Assembly: GCA_963969345.1 (NCBI GenBank)
Contig: OZ017766.1
Coordinates: 7,378,001-7,442,000, forward strand
Source: Turbatrix aceti
Taxonomy: Eukaryota > Nematoda > Chromadorea > Rhabditida > Panagrolaimidae
Direction: 5' to 3'
Length of the DNA stretch: 64,000 nucleotides
Shown here: positions 1-10,214 of the stretch, piece after piece
How the letters are laid out: every line of letters starts with the position of its first letter
Numbering within the stretch: the first letter of the stretch is position 1
The notes under the pieces: generated by a model
The model's input: only the letters and a program-made list of their open reading frames with translations
Database searches by the model: none
What the model was told of the DNA's origin: nothing
Made by a program: the position numbers and the translations under genes

Positions 1-459
1 CAATTGAAAACATGAATGAAAACGATAGGACAAAAATTATTATAATTTTAAGTTCATAATGCGAAAATGCGCAAAAAATCGCGCCGAGAACCACGATAAG
101 AAGAAAAAATGACAAAAGCTCATTTTCGACTTTTGTCATTTTTTCAAACCCATCGCCACAAACACTTGCAAATTATTTTGCATTTGTTTTTGTTTTTGAT
201 TATCAATAAGTCTTTTCAATTTAATGGACATTTTTCATTTAAAACACACATGCAAATTAGTTTGCATCTGTTTTTGTTTTTTCGAGGGTCAAAATCTTTT
301 CAATATAAAAGACATTTTCCATTTCTCAAATTTTGAATTTTGTCTTTTACGGGTAAAAGTTTTTTTCGAGAATTAATGGATTTTGTCCATTGCGGGTAAT
401 GAATATCGATACAAATTTTTTAATGGAACATGTCCATTCGAGTCATTTTTTTGTGAGTG
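1..459. other. AT-rich intergenic segment with imperfect direct repeats
   Basis: No gene is supported here. Two imperfect direct copies of a T-rich block lie about 85 bases apart (about 168-235 and 253-316), both starting caaattaNtttgcatNtgt and ending near a -gacatttt motif. Further degenerate ttttgtccatt-like blocks follow to about 440. It may be a decayed repeat; no coding signal is seen. Confidence 0.4.
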
Positions 460-955
460 CCCCTCCGAATCTTCATTCAACACGCTTGAGCAAGTCAAGA
501 ATAATTTGAGCAAGTCCCCAAAAAAAGTAGAAGACTGTTGAAAAGAAGTACAGACATCTCCTTTTTGGTCTGTTCTGTACAAGATGAACGGAAAGCCATG
601 ATTGGCAGGTTCACCTGAAGGAAGTCCATGCGCGGCAATTATTATTTGATGTACGTCGCTTTCATTTTCCCAGCCCTATCCTTTAGGGCTCTATCGGCGA
701 TAGTGCGAGCAAATTCGACGAGCAAATGGTGTGAATCCGACGGCACTGCCCTAGTTTATCGTTGCCGGTTCGCTTTCCGTCGTCGTGCTTTCGAACCGGC
801 CATGGCACTGCACGAATGTTGCTTTGAAGTTCCGATTGCTTCATAATACATAGTCCAACAGTCGTACTTTTTTCAACAGACATCTACTTTTTTGGGGGAC
901 TTGCACAAATTATCTTATATTATGAGCCCGTGGAATGAAGATTCGGAGGGGCAAT
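460..955. mobile_element. Non-autonomous DNA-transposon-like element (MITE)
   Basis: The two ends form an imperfect terminal inverted repeat of about 100 bases. The left end begins gcccctccgaatcttcattc and the right end is its reverse complement (gaatgaagattcggaggggc). Inner blocks such as caagtccccaaaaaaagtag are also inverted between 515 and 900. The roughly 300-base centre has no convincing coding potential. No clear target-site duplication is visible, so the superfamily is not assigned. Confidence 0.6.
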
Positions 956-1350
956 TTATTTTGCAACAATCGCCTTTAACCTCTGTGACGTCGAAATTGA
1001 CTATGACTTTGAAAAAAACAACAAAGTAATATCAAATTTTGGCCAGAAACACGCAGGATCACAAATTGCATTAATCCTAATTATTTTACACTTTTTTACG
1101 ATATCGTGTATGATCTCACACATTCGTCTAAAAATTAAAAGTACGATTGAATGAACACGTTCGACGTTTGCATGCGCTCCCCTCCCCTCTTGTTCACTAA
1201 GCATGTATGTGCCAAAATCTCCAAGTTAGCTTATTTGTTCGTAACAGACGCACGTATTTCGTGCCGTGTGTGCGATTGCGCATGACACACATCACATCCA
1301 TCGTGAAAAACAAAAGTTGTGGTCGTGTGTTGCAAAAGCACAAAAATTTT
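956..1350. other. Intergenic, no gene recognised
   Basis: I see no gene, RNA or clear repeat here. It lies downstream of the truncated chemoreceptor gene E and may contain its 3' UTR or the remains of its lost C-terminal coding part. Confidence 0.3.
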
Positions 1351-4319
1351 TTACACAAAATGCAATACCTTGCCGTAGACAGGTATGATCATGGATGACA
1401 ATTCCTGCAAAATCAACCTTTGATCTTATCTCGGTTTATTTTGGAATGAGGTGCATGCGCTGATTTATGTTTCTGATGTAACGACGACAGTAGATTGTAT
1501 TGAAACACGCAGGACAAACGTGATCAACGTCGTACGCCCCAAAAAAAATCTTATGGAGAACCATGGTTCGTCCGGTTGAAGACGACGTAACCAATCAAGC
1601 ATGAATACTCGGTTAAAAAAAAGGTAAAAAGACAAAGATCATGGTGCAATAAATTTTTATGATTTCGCACGACAGAGTAGTATTTATATGTATGTATTTA
1701 TGTACTATGTGACCGATTGAATAGACGGCTTAAAAAAAAGTTGAATAGTACATAGTTGTATTTTGTTTTTTGGCCCCGCTGAACCCGAACCCGAAAACGT
1801 CAGTCATCTTACTGGAAACTGTTTTTTTGTCGTTGACAAAGCATCATGTTGCATTAGGCTCAAAAACGGGCTGGAAAACAAAAAAAACGAAAAACAAAAA
1901 AAGGGGAAATTTGGATTTTTTTGGGCCGAGAAATCAAATTTTTTTTTTTGAAAAATCGGCAGGTATTTTCCAATTTTCTGGGTTTTTAGCGGAATGATGC
2001 AAAAGTTATGTAAAACAAAAAAATTGTAGGTACGTAAAAAGGGCCAAAATTTCATCCCGCCCCGAACTTTGTCAACTAGACTGTAGTCTAGTCTAAATCG
2101 GTGCCCGCTCACTTACATAAATCAGAATAGACATGTGAACGGGCTCGCAATCAGATAAAAAATAAACAGGACATGCCCGTGTATTTTACATTGCACGCAG
2201 AGAGAAAAAAACTCGAAAACGAAAAAAAGCTTACTTTTGCCAGAGCAAAATTAACAATATCCATTTCTTTTTTTTGCGTGTAAATTGTCACCGCTACAAT
2301 CGTACTTCCAACAATCAGGATCTCGCAGATAAAATTACAGTACATAAAAATGGAAGTATAAAGTCGGGATTCGAGAAGTTGGTATTTTGTTGAAACATGA
2401 CCGTAACCGTCCTTTGCTGGCAGCCTGCAAAAATATTATAATTTCAATAAATAATTTTTGGTTAACTTTTGGGCAGCAAACCTAATTTTATGACGAACAA
2501 CAAACATACTGATTGCACCGGTAACCAGGGATACAAAACATAACCCGATGAATAAAAAATGATCATTGGTATTTCCATCTTCATACGTCACAATCGAGCT
2601 ACAGTATGAGACTGTTGTTGGTGGATTGGAAAATGCATACCAGTTTGACCGTATTACCATTGTCAGGGGTAACATCCACTGAAAATTTTTCTTTGCGATT
2701 GGCAAATTTTTTTGAAATTTTTTTTTCGCAAAAAAATTAATTTTTTTTTATTAAAATTAAAATTTTAAAAATAAAAATTAAAATTTTAAAAATTAAAATT
2801 AAAATTTTAAAAATTAAAATTAAAATTTTAAAAATTAAAATTAAAATTTTAAAAATTAAAATTAAAATTTTAAAAATTGAAAATTAAATTTTAAAAATTT
2901 GAATTAAAATTTTAAAAATAAAATTTTTTTGCAAACTAAATTAATTTCTTTGTTTCATTGATTAAATTTTCAAAAAGTTAGCAAAAATCAAAAACTTTTA
3001 AATTTTTAGGAAAATTAAAAAAAAACAAAAATTTTTCTTTTTTGTTTGCAATCGCATTTTTGCAAGATTTTGTGACTGAATTGTTTTTCTGCCCATTATT
3101 TTATGCGTTTCTCGCGACGTGGCTGATAACTGATCCTTGGACCCAGTTGACATCGTGCTTTGAGTCGCACCACGCGGTGTGTGTGTGCATCGTGATGTTT
3201 GTTTGATTTTTTTAGAACACACCAGCATCAATTTTGTGACGTCACAAAAAAATTGTATAAATGCATCGTAGTCAACAGATTTGATGCAACATGGACACAC
3301 ACACAAAAAAAGAGAGATGTTCTTTGATTACCTGCCTAGAACATCTCTGGACGTGTGCAAAACGATACCCAGAAGTTGTCCCCAAGCCTACGATTACCAA
3401 AAGCGGTCATTACATACACCTGTATCAACCAGGAATTATTCGCGAACAAAAAAAACAAAACTCACCCCGATGCCGACCAAAGTCATCAAAATAAATGGGC
3501 GTTTCACAGATTCGTAAACTGTCGATCGAAAAATAGCGAGTAATCGTTCGAGAATGAGAATTTGTATTCCGTAAAAAACGGTGGTCAAGGGTGTTCTGGT
3601 AAGCTCAGAATACAGGCGACAGGGAGCGAATTCCATGACAAACAGACATGGATCGAAATGAGTTGAGAAGTAAACCAGGGCTTTTCCGACGAAATAACCG
3701 GCACGAAGGCACGTTAGACTGTTTCTGATCAAAAATGCAATGCAGATGTTGATGGAGAGAATTTTCAGGTGAATGTGAATCGCCTGCAAAATTTTTTTTT
3801 GAGTTTTAAATTTATCAAAGAAATGTTTTTTTTTTGAAAAAAATACTTTTTTTGGGTCTATGTATAAATTATTTAACGTCGTTATTTTATCCCATTTGCA
3901 TGTTAGATAAATTATAATAATTTGATTTTACAGTAACTGTTATGACTGGCAGCAACAAATCTTGCATAGTACGTTGGCGTAATTGTATATTTATTTTATT
4001 TTTGTGCAAAAACACATGACTTGCATTTTGAAAATCAATTTAGTACACTTTTCTTGTGCAGAAAAATGAAAAAAGATGAAAATCAACCGTGTCAAGTTGT
4101 CTTTTCGGAAGAAATATAGAAACTCAAAAATGAGCGAACCTTTGAGAAGAACAAATTGATGACCACAAAAGATAGCAGGAAGATGCTGACAACGTCGAAG
4201 ATAAACACAAAAAAAAGTATAAGCATAAATGCCCAATTCGTGTAGATTTTCAACGCTTCGGCGCAAACGGAACTATTGAATCCGTTTGAATCCAGCTGAC
4301 TACCTGAGTCGATAGGCAT
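1351..4319 (-). CDS. Chemoreceptor E, Sra-superfamily-like 7TM receptor, C-terminally truncated
   Basis: Exons on the minus strand are 4319-4140, 3783-3466, 2678-2482, 2424-2235 and 1404-1351, all GT-AG with consistent phases (0,0,2,0), giving about 312 residues. It shares the five-exon plan of its neighbours. Exon 1 has a CAEALKIYTNW motif and a transmembrane helix. Exon 2 starts AIHIHLKIL and holds PCRLYSE and the LERLLAIFRSTVYE block, equivalent to the ERxxAT...YE signature of nematode Sra/Srab/Srb/Sre receptors. Exon 4 has the VSTKYQLLESRLYTSI block. A cell-surface chemosensory role is inferred from family membership. Oddity: exon 5 begins normally (ELSSMIIPVYG) but runs to a stop after 17 codons, losing the second half of TM7 and the cytoplasmic tail. 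An AAG|GTATTG donor just before the stop could instead lead to an unseen exon. Possibly a pseudogene. The start was chosen by alignment with the paralogues. Confidence 0.65.
2745..2930. repeat. AT-only palindromic tandem repeat in intron 2 of receptor E
   Basis: About eight copies of a roughly 22-bp unit made of taaaattttaaaaatta. The unit is itself close to palindromic, so the block could fold on either strand. It contains almost no G or C. Confidence 0.75.
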
Positions 4320-4620
4320 GGTATCTGTTGACAACACGCTGCCTGCTACCTGTGCCACCTTTGAACGGTATTTTTGCACTCTCACAATTGGTCAAAGACC
4401 CGTTATTATGTCTTCGTAGCCACCGTTTACGACGATGTACATACATATTTACATAACGTGGTGCCCCGGGCGGACCGATGCTTTTATAAATAGTACAATG
4501 TGTAAATTATTATTTACCTGTAAATACAAAATCAACAAATTTTATAAATAAAATACAAGAAAATGCTTGAAAACTTCGGTGCAACTAAATTCAAAATAAT
4601 AAACTCAGAACAAAGTTTGT
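4320..4620. other. Intergenic spacer between receptor E and receptor C/D
   Basis: No gene. A TGCCAC hexamer at 4353-4358 sits 34 bases upstream of the receptor E start codon; the same hexamer occurs 26-41 bases upstream of the other three receptor genes of the cluster. Confidence 0.4.
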
Positions 4621-7600
4621 TCAGTTCCACTGCTGCTGATAATATTGAAAGTACTCCCGTGTCGTGGTTTTCTTTGGACGCTGCCGTTTTCCGAAAAACA
4701 AACGCGCGTTTGAAGATGGGGAATCCGGTGTGACAGATGTCGAACTCAAACATTTGCAAAAAAACTTTTTTCGAAAAGCAGCACGAATTGGTCGGTGGAG
4801 GGTAACAAAGCAGATTCCGAGCATGAATCCGTAGACAGGTATGATCAGTGATGCCATTTCCTGCAAGTATGACATTTTGGATTTTTTCGAACAATGAATT
4901 TTTGACGAAAGCCATTTAGGTTTTTTTTTCGTACGACATTTTAGTTTTTTTGGATAAATAAATAATTTCGGACAAACAAATTTTTTTTAGGTTTTTTTTT
5001 TGACAAAAAATTTCAAACATGTGGCATTTTGGTTTTTTTTTGAAATGTAGGTTTTTTTCGGAATAAAAAATTTTTTGAAGTTTTTCAAAAAAAAAATTCA
5101 AATTGGATTTTTTTCAAAAGAAAAACCTCAGTCGAACGATATTTTGGGTTTTTTTGTATCATGTTTTTGGTTGGGTTTTTGACGATATTTTAGGTTTTTG
5201 TTTAAAAAACGGAATTTTTTTGGGTTTTTTTTGGACAAATAATTTGAGAGTTTTTTGGAACAATAAATTTCGGATGAACGACATTTTTTTGAAGTTTTTC
5301 GGACGAACGACATTTTTATCGGATTTTTTTGGATGAAAAACATTTTTTTCATACTTATCTATTTACGGTGTTTCTCGGGCAACATTTTGGATTTTTTTGA
5401 GTCAATTTTCAATAAAATTTTCAGATGCAAACATTGATGGTCAAAACTCACCTTTGCCACAGCAAAATTTACAACGTCCATTTCGTCTTTATGATCTTTT
5501 AGAGCGTTACCTCTTTATATAGTAAGGTGTTTCTGCAAGGACACAATTTTAATTTTACGTTATGTATATTCGATAAAATCCAAATTTTACGCTATCAACG
5601 ATCTCATAAACCATTAGGTCCGGAGGCATTCATTTGAAAAAGATAATGCGCGCTTTATCATAATTGTCAAAATTTTGTCATCAAAAATGGCGAAAGCGCT
5701 ATAGAGGGAGGAGGCGGCGCGCAGGGTCAAGTGGGTGAGTGTGAGCGAGCGAGCGATAGCGCAAGGACGATTGCGTAAGACAAAAAAATGATTCTGTTAA
5801 ATTAATTTTAAAAATGTTGAAAAAAATATTTTTGAATTCCTTGGAAATAGGCAATCATAATGATGGGTCATTTGACAATCAAAAATCAAAAATGAACAAA
5901 TTTGAATTTTTGGTTTACAAAAAAATAATTTGTGCCAGTAACTGGGGTAGGGGCAAATGTTATATCAATAGCATTGCCATTTTTTGCTGAGTATGAAAAA
6001 CATTTTTTCAACTTTTTAAAAATTAATTTGAATAATTCAATTTTTTGATCTCTCAGAAAATGAAATCCATGGTGTGGGGGCGGACCAGACAGCGGGTGCA
6101 GAGACGGACGGCGCCGCACATGCCATCAGTCGAGAGAACCGCAACGGCGGTGACAGTGGGCGATTGGGTGATGGCGAAAGATGGCAAAACAAGAGATTGT
6201 TGTTATTAATTTTGATGATTTATGTATCACATAATTTTATGATTTTTGTTAAATTGCTATTTTTCCTGGGCCCCAGTGTTAGTGTTAGTACATATTCTTT
6301 GAATATTTTTTTGTGTTTGGTGTTATGCTTTGAAACGGGTCAATAAGCGATTGCAGCGGGCGAGGATTTATTAGGCGATGGCGAAAGATGCGCGATATTG
6401 AAAAGCAACATTATTACTTATATTTTATAAAAGCGTAAAACAAATTACATGGGGCCCCGAAGGGGCCCCCATTATATTTATGTATTCCAATATTTTTAAA
6501 GCGGGTCAAAAAACGATTATATGTATTTGATTTGATTTTGATAATATGCAAATCGTCGGTTATTTGAAAAGATAATAACAAAAAATAATTATTTTCTATC
6601 GGTAAAATTATGATCGGCAAAAGATAAACGAAAAACGGGCAAAAAGAAAATAAACAACAAAACGATAGACGATCCTTTTCGATTTTGCGATCCTTCTGAT
6701 CCTTCCTTGATGCCTTTACCTTGCCTTGCCTTGCCTTCCCCTTCCTTCCCTTTCCCTTCCTGGGGCCCCCGAAGGGGGCCCCCCCTTTAGCCTTGTTACC
6801 TCTTTATATAGTAAGGTGTTTCTGCAAGGACACAATTTTAATTTTACGTTATGTATATTCGATAAAATCCAAATTTTACGCTATCAACGATCTCATAAAC
6901 CATTAGGTCCGGAGGCATTCATTTGAAAAAGATAATGCGCGCTTTATCATAATTGTCAAAATTTTGTCATCAAAAATGGCGAAAGCGCGATAGAGGGAGG
7001 AGGCGGCGCGCAGGGTCAAGTGGGTGAGTGTGAGCGAGCGAGCGATAGCGCAAGGACGATTGCGTAAGACAAAAAAATGATTCTGTTAAATTAATTTTAA
7101 AAATGTTGAAAAAAATATTTTTGAATTCCTTGGAAATAGGCAATCATAATGATGGGTCATTTGACGATCAAAAATCAAAAATGAACAAATTTGAATTTTT
7201 GGTTTTAAAAAAAATAATTTTTGCTAGATACTGGGGTAGGGGCAAATGTGATATCAATAGCATTGCCCTTTTTTGCTGCGTATGAAAAACATTTTTTCAA
7301 CATTTTAAAAATTAATTTGAATAATTCAATTTTTTGATCTCTCAGAAAATGAAATCCATGGTGAGTGGGCGGAACAGACAGCGGGTGCAGAGACGGACGG
7401 CGCCGCACATGCCATCAGTCGAGAGAACCGCAACGGCGGTGACAGTAGGCGATTGGGTGATGGCGAAAGATGGCAAAACAAGTGATTGTTGTTATTAATT
7501 TTGATTCATGTATCATAATTTTATGATTTTTGTTAAATTGCTATTTTTCCTGGGCCCCAGTATTAGTGTTTGTACCTATTCTTTGAATATTTTTTTGTGT

Positions 7601-9457
7601 TTGGTTTTATGCATTGAAACGGGTCAATAAGCGATTGCAGCGGGCGAGGATTTATTAGGCGGTGACGAAAGATGCGCGATATTGAAAAGCACCATAACCA
7701 CTGAGTAATGGTGAAATAAATAAATAAATAAATTATTACTTATATTTTATAAAAGCGGTAAACAAATTACATGGGGCCCCGTAGGGGCCCCCATTATATT
7801 TATGTATTCCAATATTTTTAAATTTGAAAGCGGGTCAAAAAACGATTATATGTAATTGATTTGATTTCGATAATATGCAAATCGTCGGTTATTCTAAAAG
7901 ATAATAACAAAAAATAATTCTTTTCTATTGGAAAAATCATGATCGGCAAAAGATAAACGAAAAACGGGCAAAAATAAAATAAATAAAAAAACGATAGACG
8001 ATCCTTTTCGATTTTACGATCCTTCTGATCCTTCATTGATGCCTTTACCTTGCCTTGCCTTGCCTTCCCCTTCCTTCCTTTTCCCTTCCTGGGGCCCCCG
8101 TAGGGGGCCCCCCTTTAGCCTTGTTACCTCTCTATACCTTCGCCAGCGCAAAGCTTAGAGCGTCCATTTCGTTCATGTGATTTTTAAGGGCATTAACAAT
8201 AAAAGCTGTTCCAATAGCCAAAGTCCCACAAATGAAATTGCAATACGTCAGAATAGAAGTGTAAAGTCTAGACTCGAGTAGTTGGTACTTTGTCGAGACA
8301 TGACCGTAACCGTCTTTTGCAGGAAGTCTGAAAAATTCAATTTTGAGTTTTCCAAATTAAAAAATGTAACAAACTTAATTTTCTTGTTGACAACAAACAT
8401 ACTCACTGAACCCAGCGTCAGGGATAAAAAACAGAAAATTATGAATACCAGATATTCTCGTACGTCCGAATTATTCGCCGAAACAGAGCTACAGTATGCC
8501 ATCGGCGTTGGTAGAATGGAAAAAACGTTCCAGTTTGCGTGTGCCATCATTGAATAAGGTCCAATCCACTGAAATTGTTTTGTTTATGTTTTTAAAAAAA
8601 ATTTTGAATAAACAAAAAAAATTTTTTTTATAATTTTTTTCAAATAAAAATAAATTTGTTAAAACAAATTTTATAAATTTGGTATGTTTTTAAATTTTAT
8701 AAATTGGCATTTTATAAATTGACACTTTTTAAAAAAAAAGTTGTAAACCAGAAACGCACTCCAATGAAAACCAGAGTCAAAGGAATAAAAGGTAGTCGAA
8801 TGGATTCATAAACACTGGAGCGAACAGTTGCAAACAGTCGTTCAAGAACGAACATCTGAATTGCAAAAAAAATCGTCATAACCGGTGTGCGGGCGATTTC
8901 AGAATACAGACGGCAAGGTACAAATTTTATGACAAAAAAACAGGGGTCGAAGTGAACTATGGCGTAGACGAGGGCTTCGCTGACGAAGTAGAATGCTCGT
9001 AGACCTGTCAGACCGTTTCTGATCATAAATGCGGCGCAGATGTTGATTGTCAGGATTTTTAGGTGAATGTGTATTGCCTGCAAAAAATTAAAATTTTTTT
9101 AAATCAATTTAAAATTTAAGATTAAAAATAAATCAATTTAAAATTTACAAAAAAATTAATTTAAAATTTAATATTTAAAAATTTAATTTAAAAACATAAA
9201 TTCAAAATTTAAAATTAAATTTAAATTAAAAAAAATTATGGCTCGAATTTACAAAAACAGAATTTTGAAAAAAATGGAATTTGTCCAAAAACTTGGTTCA
9301 AAACACAAACCTTTGAAAAAAATAGTTTACCGACGACAAAAGAGAGCAGAAAAATGCTGACGACATCAAAAACTAAAATCCAGAATTGTTCGAGCACAAA
9401 TGTCCAATTTGTGTAAATCTTCAGCGCCTCGATGCATTCAGAATTGTTACCCGACAT
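4621..9457 (-). CDS. Chemoreceptor C/D, probably chimeric Sra-superfamily-like receptor
   Basis: Exons 9457-9311, 9077-8760, 8568-8375 and 8327-8138 are complete and in phase. No exon 5 follows directly, because 8122-5515 is a mobile-repeat dimer. The next usable exon 5 is 4860-4621 (phase 0, normal 80 codons, starts EMASLIIPVYG and ends YYQQQWN). Splicing across the repeats gives about 362 residues. Exon 2 carries AIHIHLKIL, PCRLYSEI and the VLERLFATVRSSVYE block; exon 4 carries VSTKYQLLESRLYTSI. Exon 5 supplies TM7 and the basic tail (HRPIRAAFRKKF). The ATG at 9457 was chosen because the reading frame upstream of it has no ATG. Splicing of exon 4 to 4860 is inference: a paralogous exon 4 fragment at 5452-5514 shows that exon 5 originally belonged to another gene. 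If the 3.3-kb intron is not removed, C is broken and D is a remnant. Confidence 0.6.
4916..5400. repeat. Degenerate T-rich tandem repeat in the receptor D intron
   Basis: Irregular units of about 30-40 bases combine a long T run with gacgaacgacatttt-like sequence, between the exon 4 remnant (5452-5514) and exon 5 (4860-4621). No coding signal is seen. Confidence 0.5.
5452..5514 (-). pseudogene. Orphan 3' part of a paralogous chemoreceptor exon 4
   Basis: In frame this reads GNALKDHKDEMDVVNFAVAK followed by an AAG|GTGAGT donor, matching the end of exon 4 in the neighbouring receptors (for example NGMDIVHFAVAK in B). The 5' two thirds of the exon and exons 1-3 are missing. The remnant begins exactly where the mobile-repeat dimer ends. 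It is what remains of gene D, whose exon 5 lies at 4860-4621. Confidence 0.75.
5515..6794. mobile_element. 1.3-kb non-autonomous mobile repeat, copy 1 of a head-to-tail dimer
   Basis: The body starts ttatatagtaagg and ends in a (CCTTG/CCTT)n tract, a GC hairpin (ggggcccccgaagggggccc) and tttagcctt. It has no TIR and no long reading frame. The same 9-bp sequence gttacctct stands at 5506-5514, 6795-6803 and 8123-8131, that is, before, between and after the two copies. Inside are further GGGGCCCC palindromes and an inverted pair of AT-rich blocks (about 5790-5835 and 5995-6040). Head-to-tail arrangement, a terminal hairpin and a preceding microsatellite recall Helitron/Helentron-derived elements, but the 9-bp flanking repeats do not, so the class is left open. 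Confidence 0.75.
6804..8122. mobile_element. 1.3-kb non-autonomous mobile repeat, copy 2 of a head-to-tail dimer
   Basis: Same order of blocks as the copy at 5515-6794, with scattered substitutions and one extra stretch near 7690-7735 containing (aaat)n. Unit spacing is 1289 and 1328 bases. It ends in the same GC hairpin and tttagcctt, followed by gttacctct six bases inside the donor of receptor C exon 4. Confidence 0.75.
9085..9235. repeat. AT-rich low-complexity tract in intron 1 of receptor C
   Basis: Irregular repeats of aaatttaaaatt and ttaaaattt fill most of the intron between exons 1 and 2. Similar tracts occur in other introns of the cluster. Confidence 0.5.
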
Positions 9458-9732
9458 CGACTTGACAGAAATATCGGGCAAGGTAAGAAAAAAACTTTGC
9501 CACAAGTGTTTTTACCTGTCCTGACGTACAAACCCAGTCATTACATCTCTTTATCCACTTTTTAGAACGAGCAAGGCGGAGCAGTGGCAATACAATTATT
9601 TGCAGGTAAGTGCTCATTTTTATGTAAAAGTTAAACTACGTTGTAACGGTAAGAAACATTTGTATTTATTTATACTGAGAACCGTAAAAAACAGTCGATC
9701 ATTGATGAACGAAGGCTACGAAGAATGGGGAC

Positions 9733-10200
9733 CAGGGGTGGGCAAACGTTCGTGTATGTTCGAGTTTGTTTCCAAACAAATTCAAATTTTTGCGTTTGTG
9801 TTTGTTCGGGAACAGATTTGCTTTGCTCGAATTCGTTCGCGAACAAAGATAAATATTGCGAACAGATAAAACGAACAAAAATTTAGGTAAAATCAGTTTA
9901 ATGGTCCCAAAATTGATGTTATTTTTCCAAAAATATCAAAAAATGACCATTGCCTTTGGCAATAAAAAGTTTACGAAAACTGCCACCAAAAACGTGAAAA
10001 CGCATAGTACCGAAATTTACATTTTTATGCCCAGTTTGGACAAAATTTTGTATAACATTTGCTAAAAATCTGTTCGTTGTTCGTTCGTGTTCGTTCGCGA
10101 ACACTGACAAAAATGTTCGCGTTCGTTCGATTTTTCGAACAAAATTAACAAAATGTTCGTGTTCGTTCGAGAACAAAAAACGGCTGTTCTCCCCTCCCTG
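9733..10200. mobile_element. hAT-like non-autonomous element next to the receptor B stop codon
   Basis: Left end caggggtgggcaaac and right end (reverse complement) cagggaggggagaac form a short imperfect TIR of the kind often seen in hAT elements. Many copies of tgttcg, ttcgttcg and cgcgaac lie near both ends, as subterminal repeats do. The 8-bp flanks (atggggac and gtgtgaat) match at only about half their positions, so a target duplication is not proven. It lies 14 bases past the receptor B stop and probably forms its 3' UTR. Confidence 0.45.
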
Positions 10201-10214
10201 GTGTGAATGTGAAT

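Noticed and set aside
9458..9505. Upstream extension of receptor C exon 1 to 9505
   Set aside because: The codon at 9505 is TTG; the first ATG in frame is 9457, which also aligns better with the paralogues.
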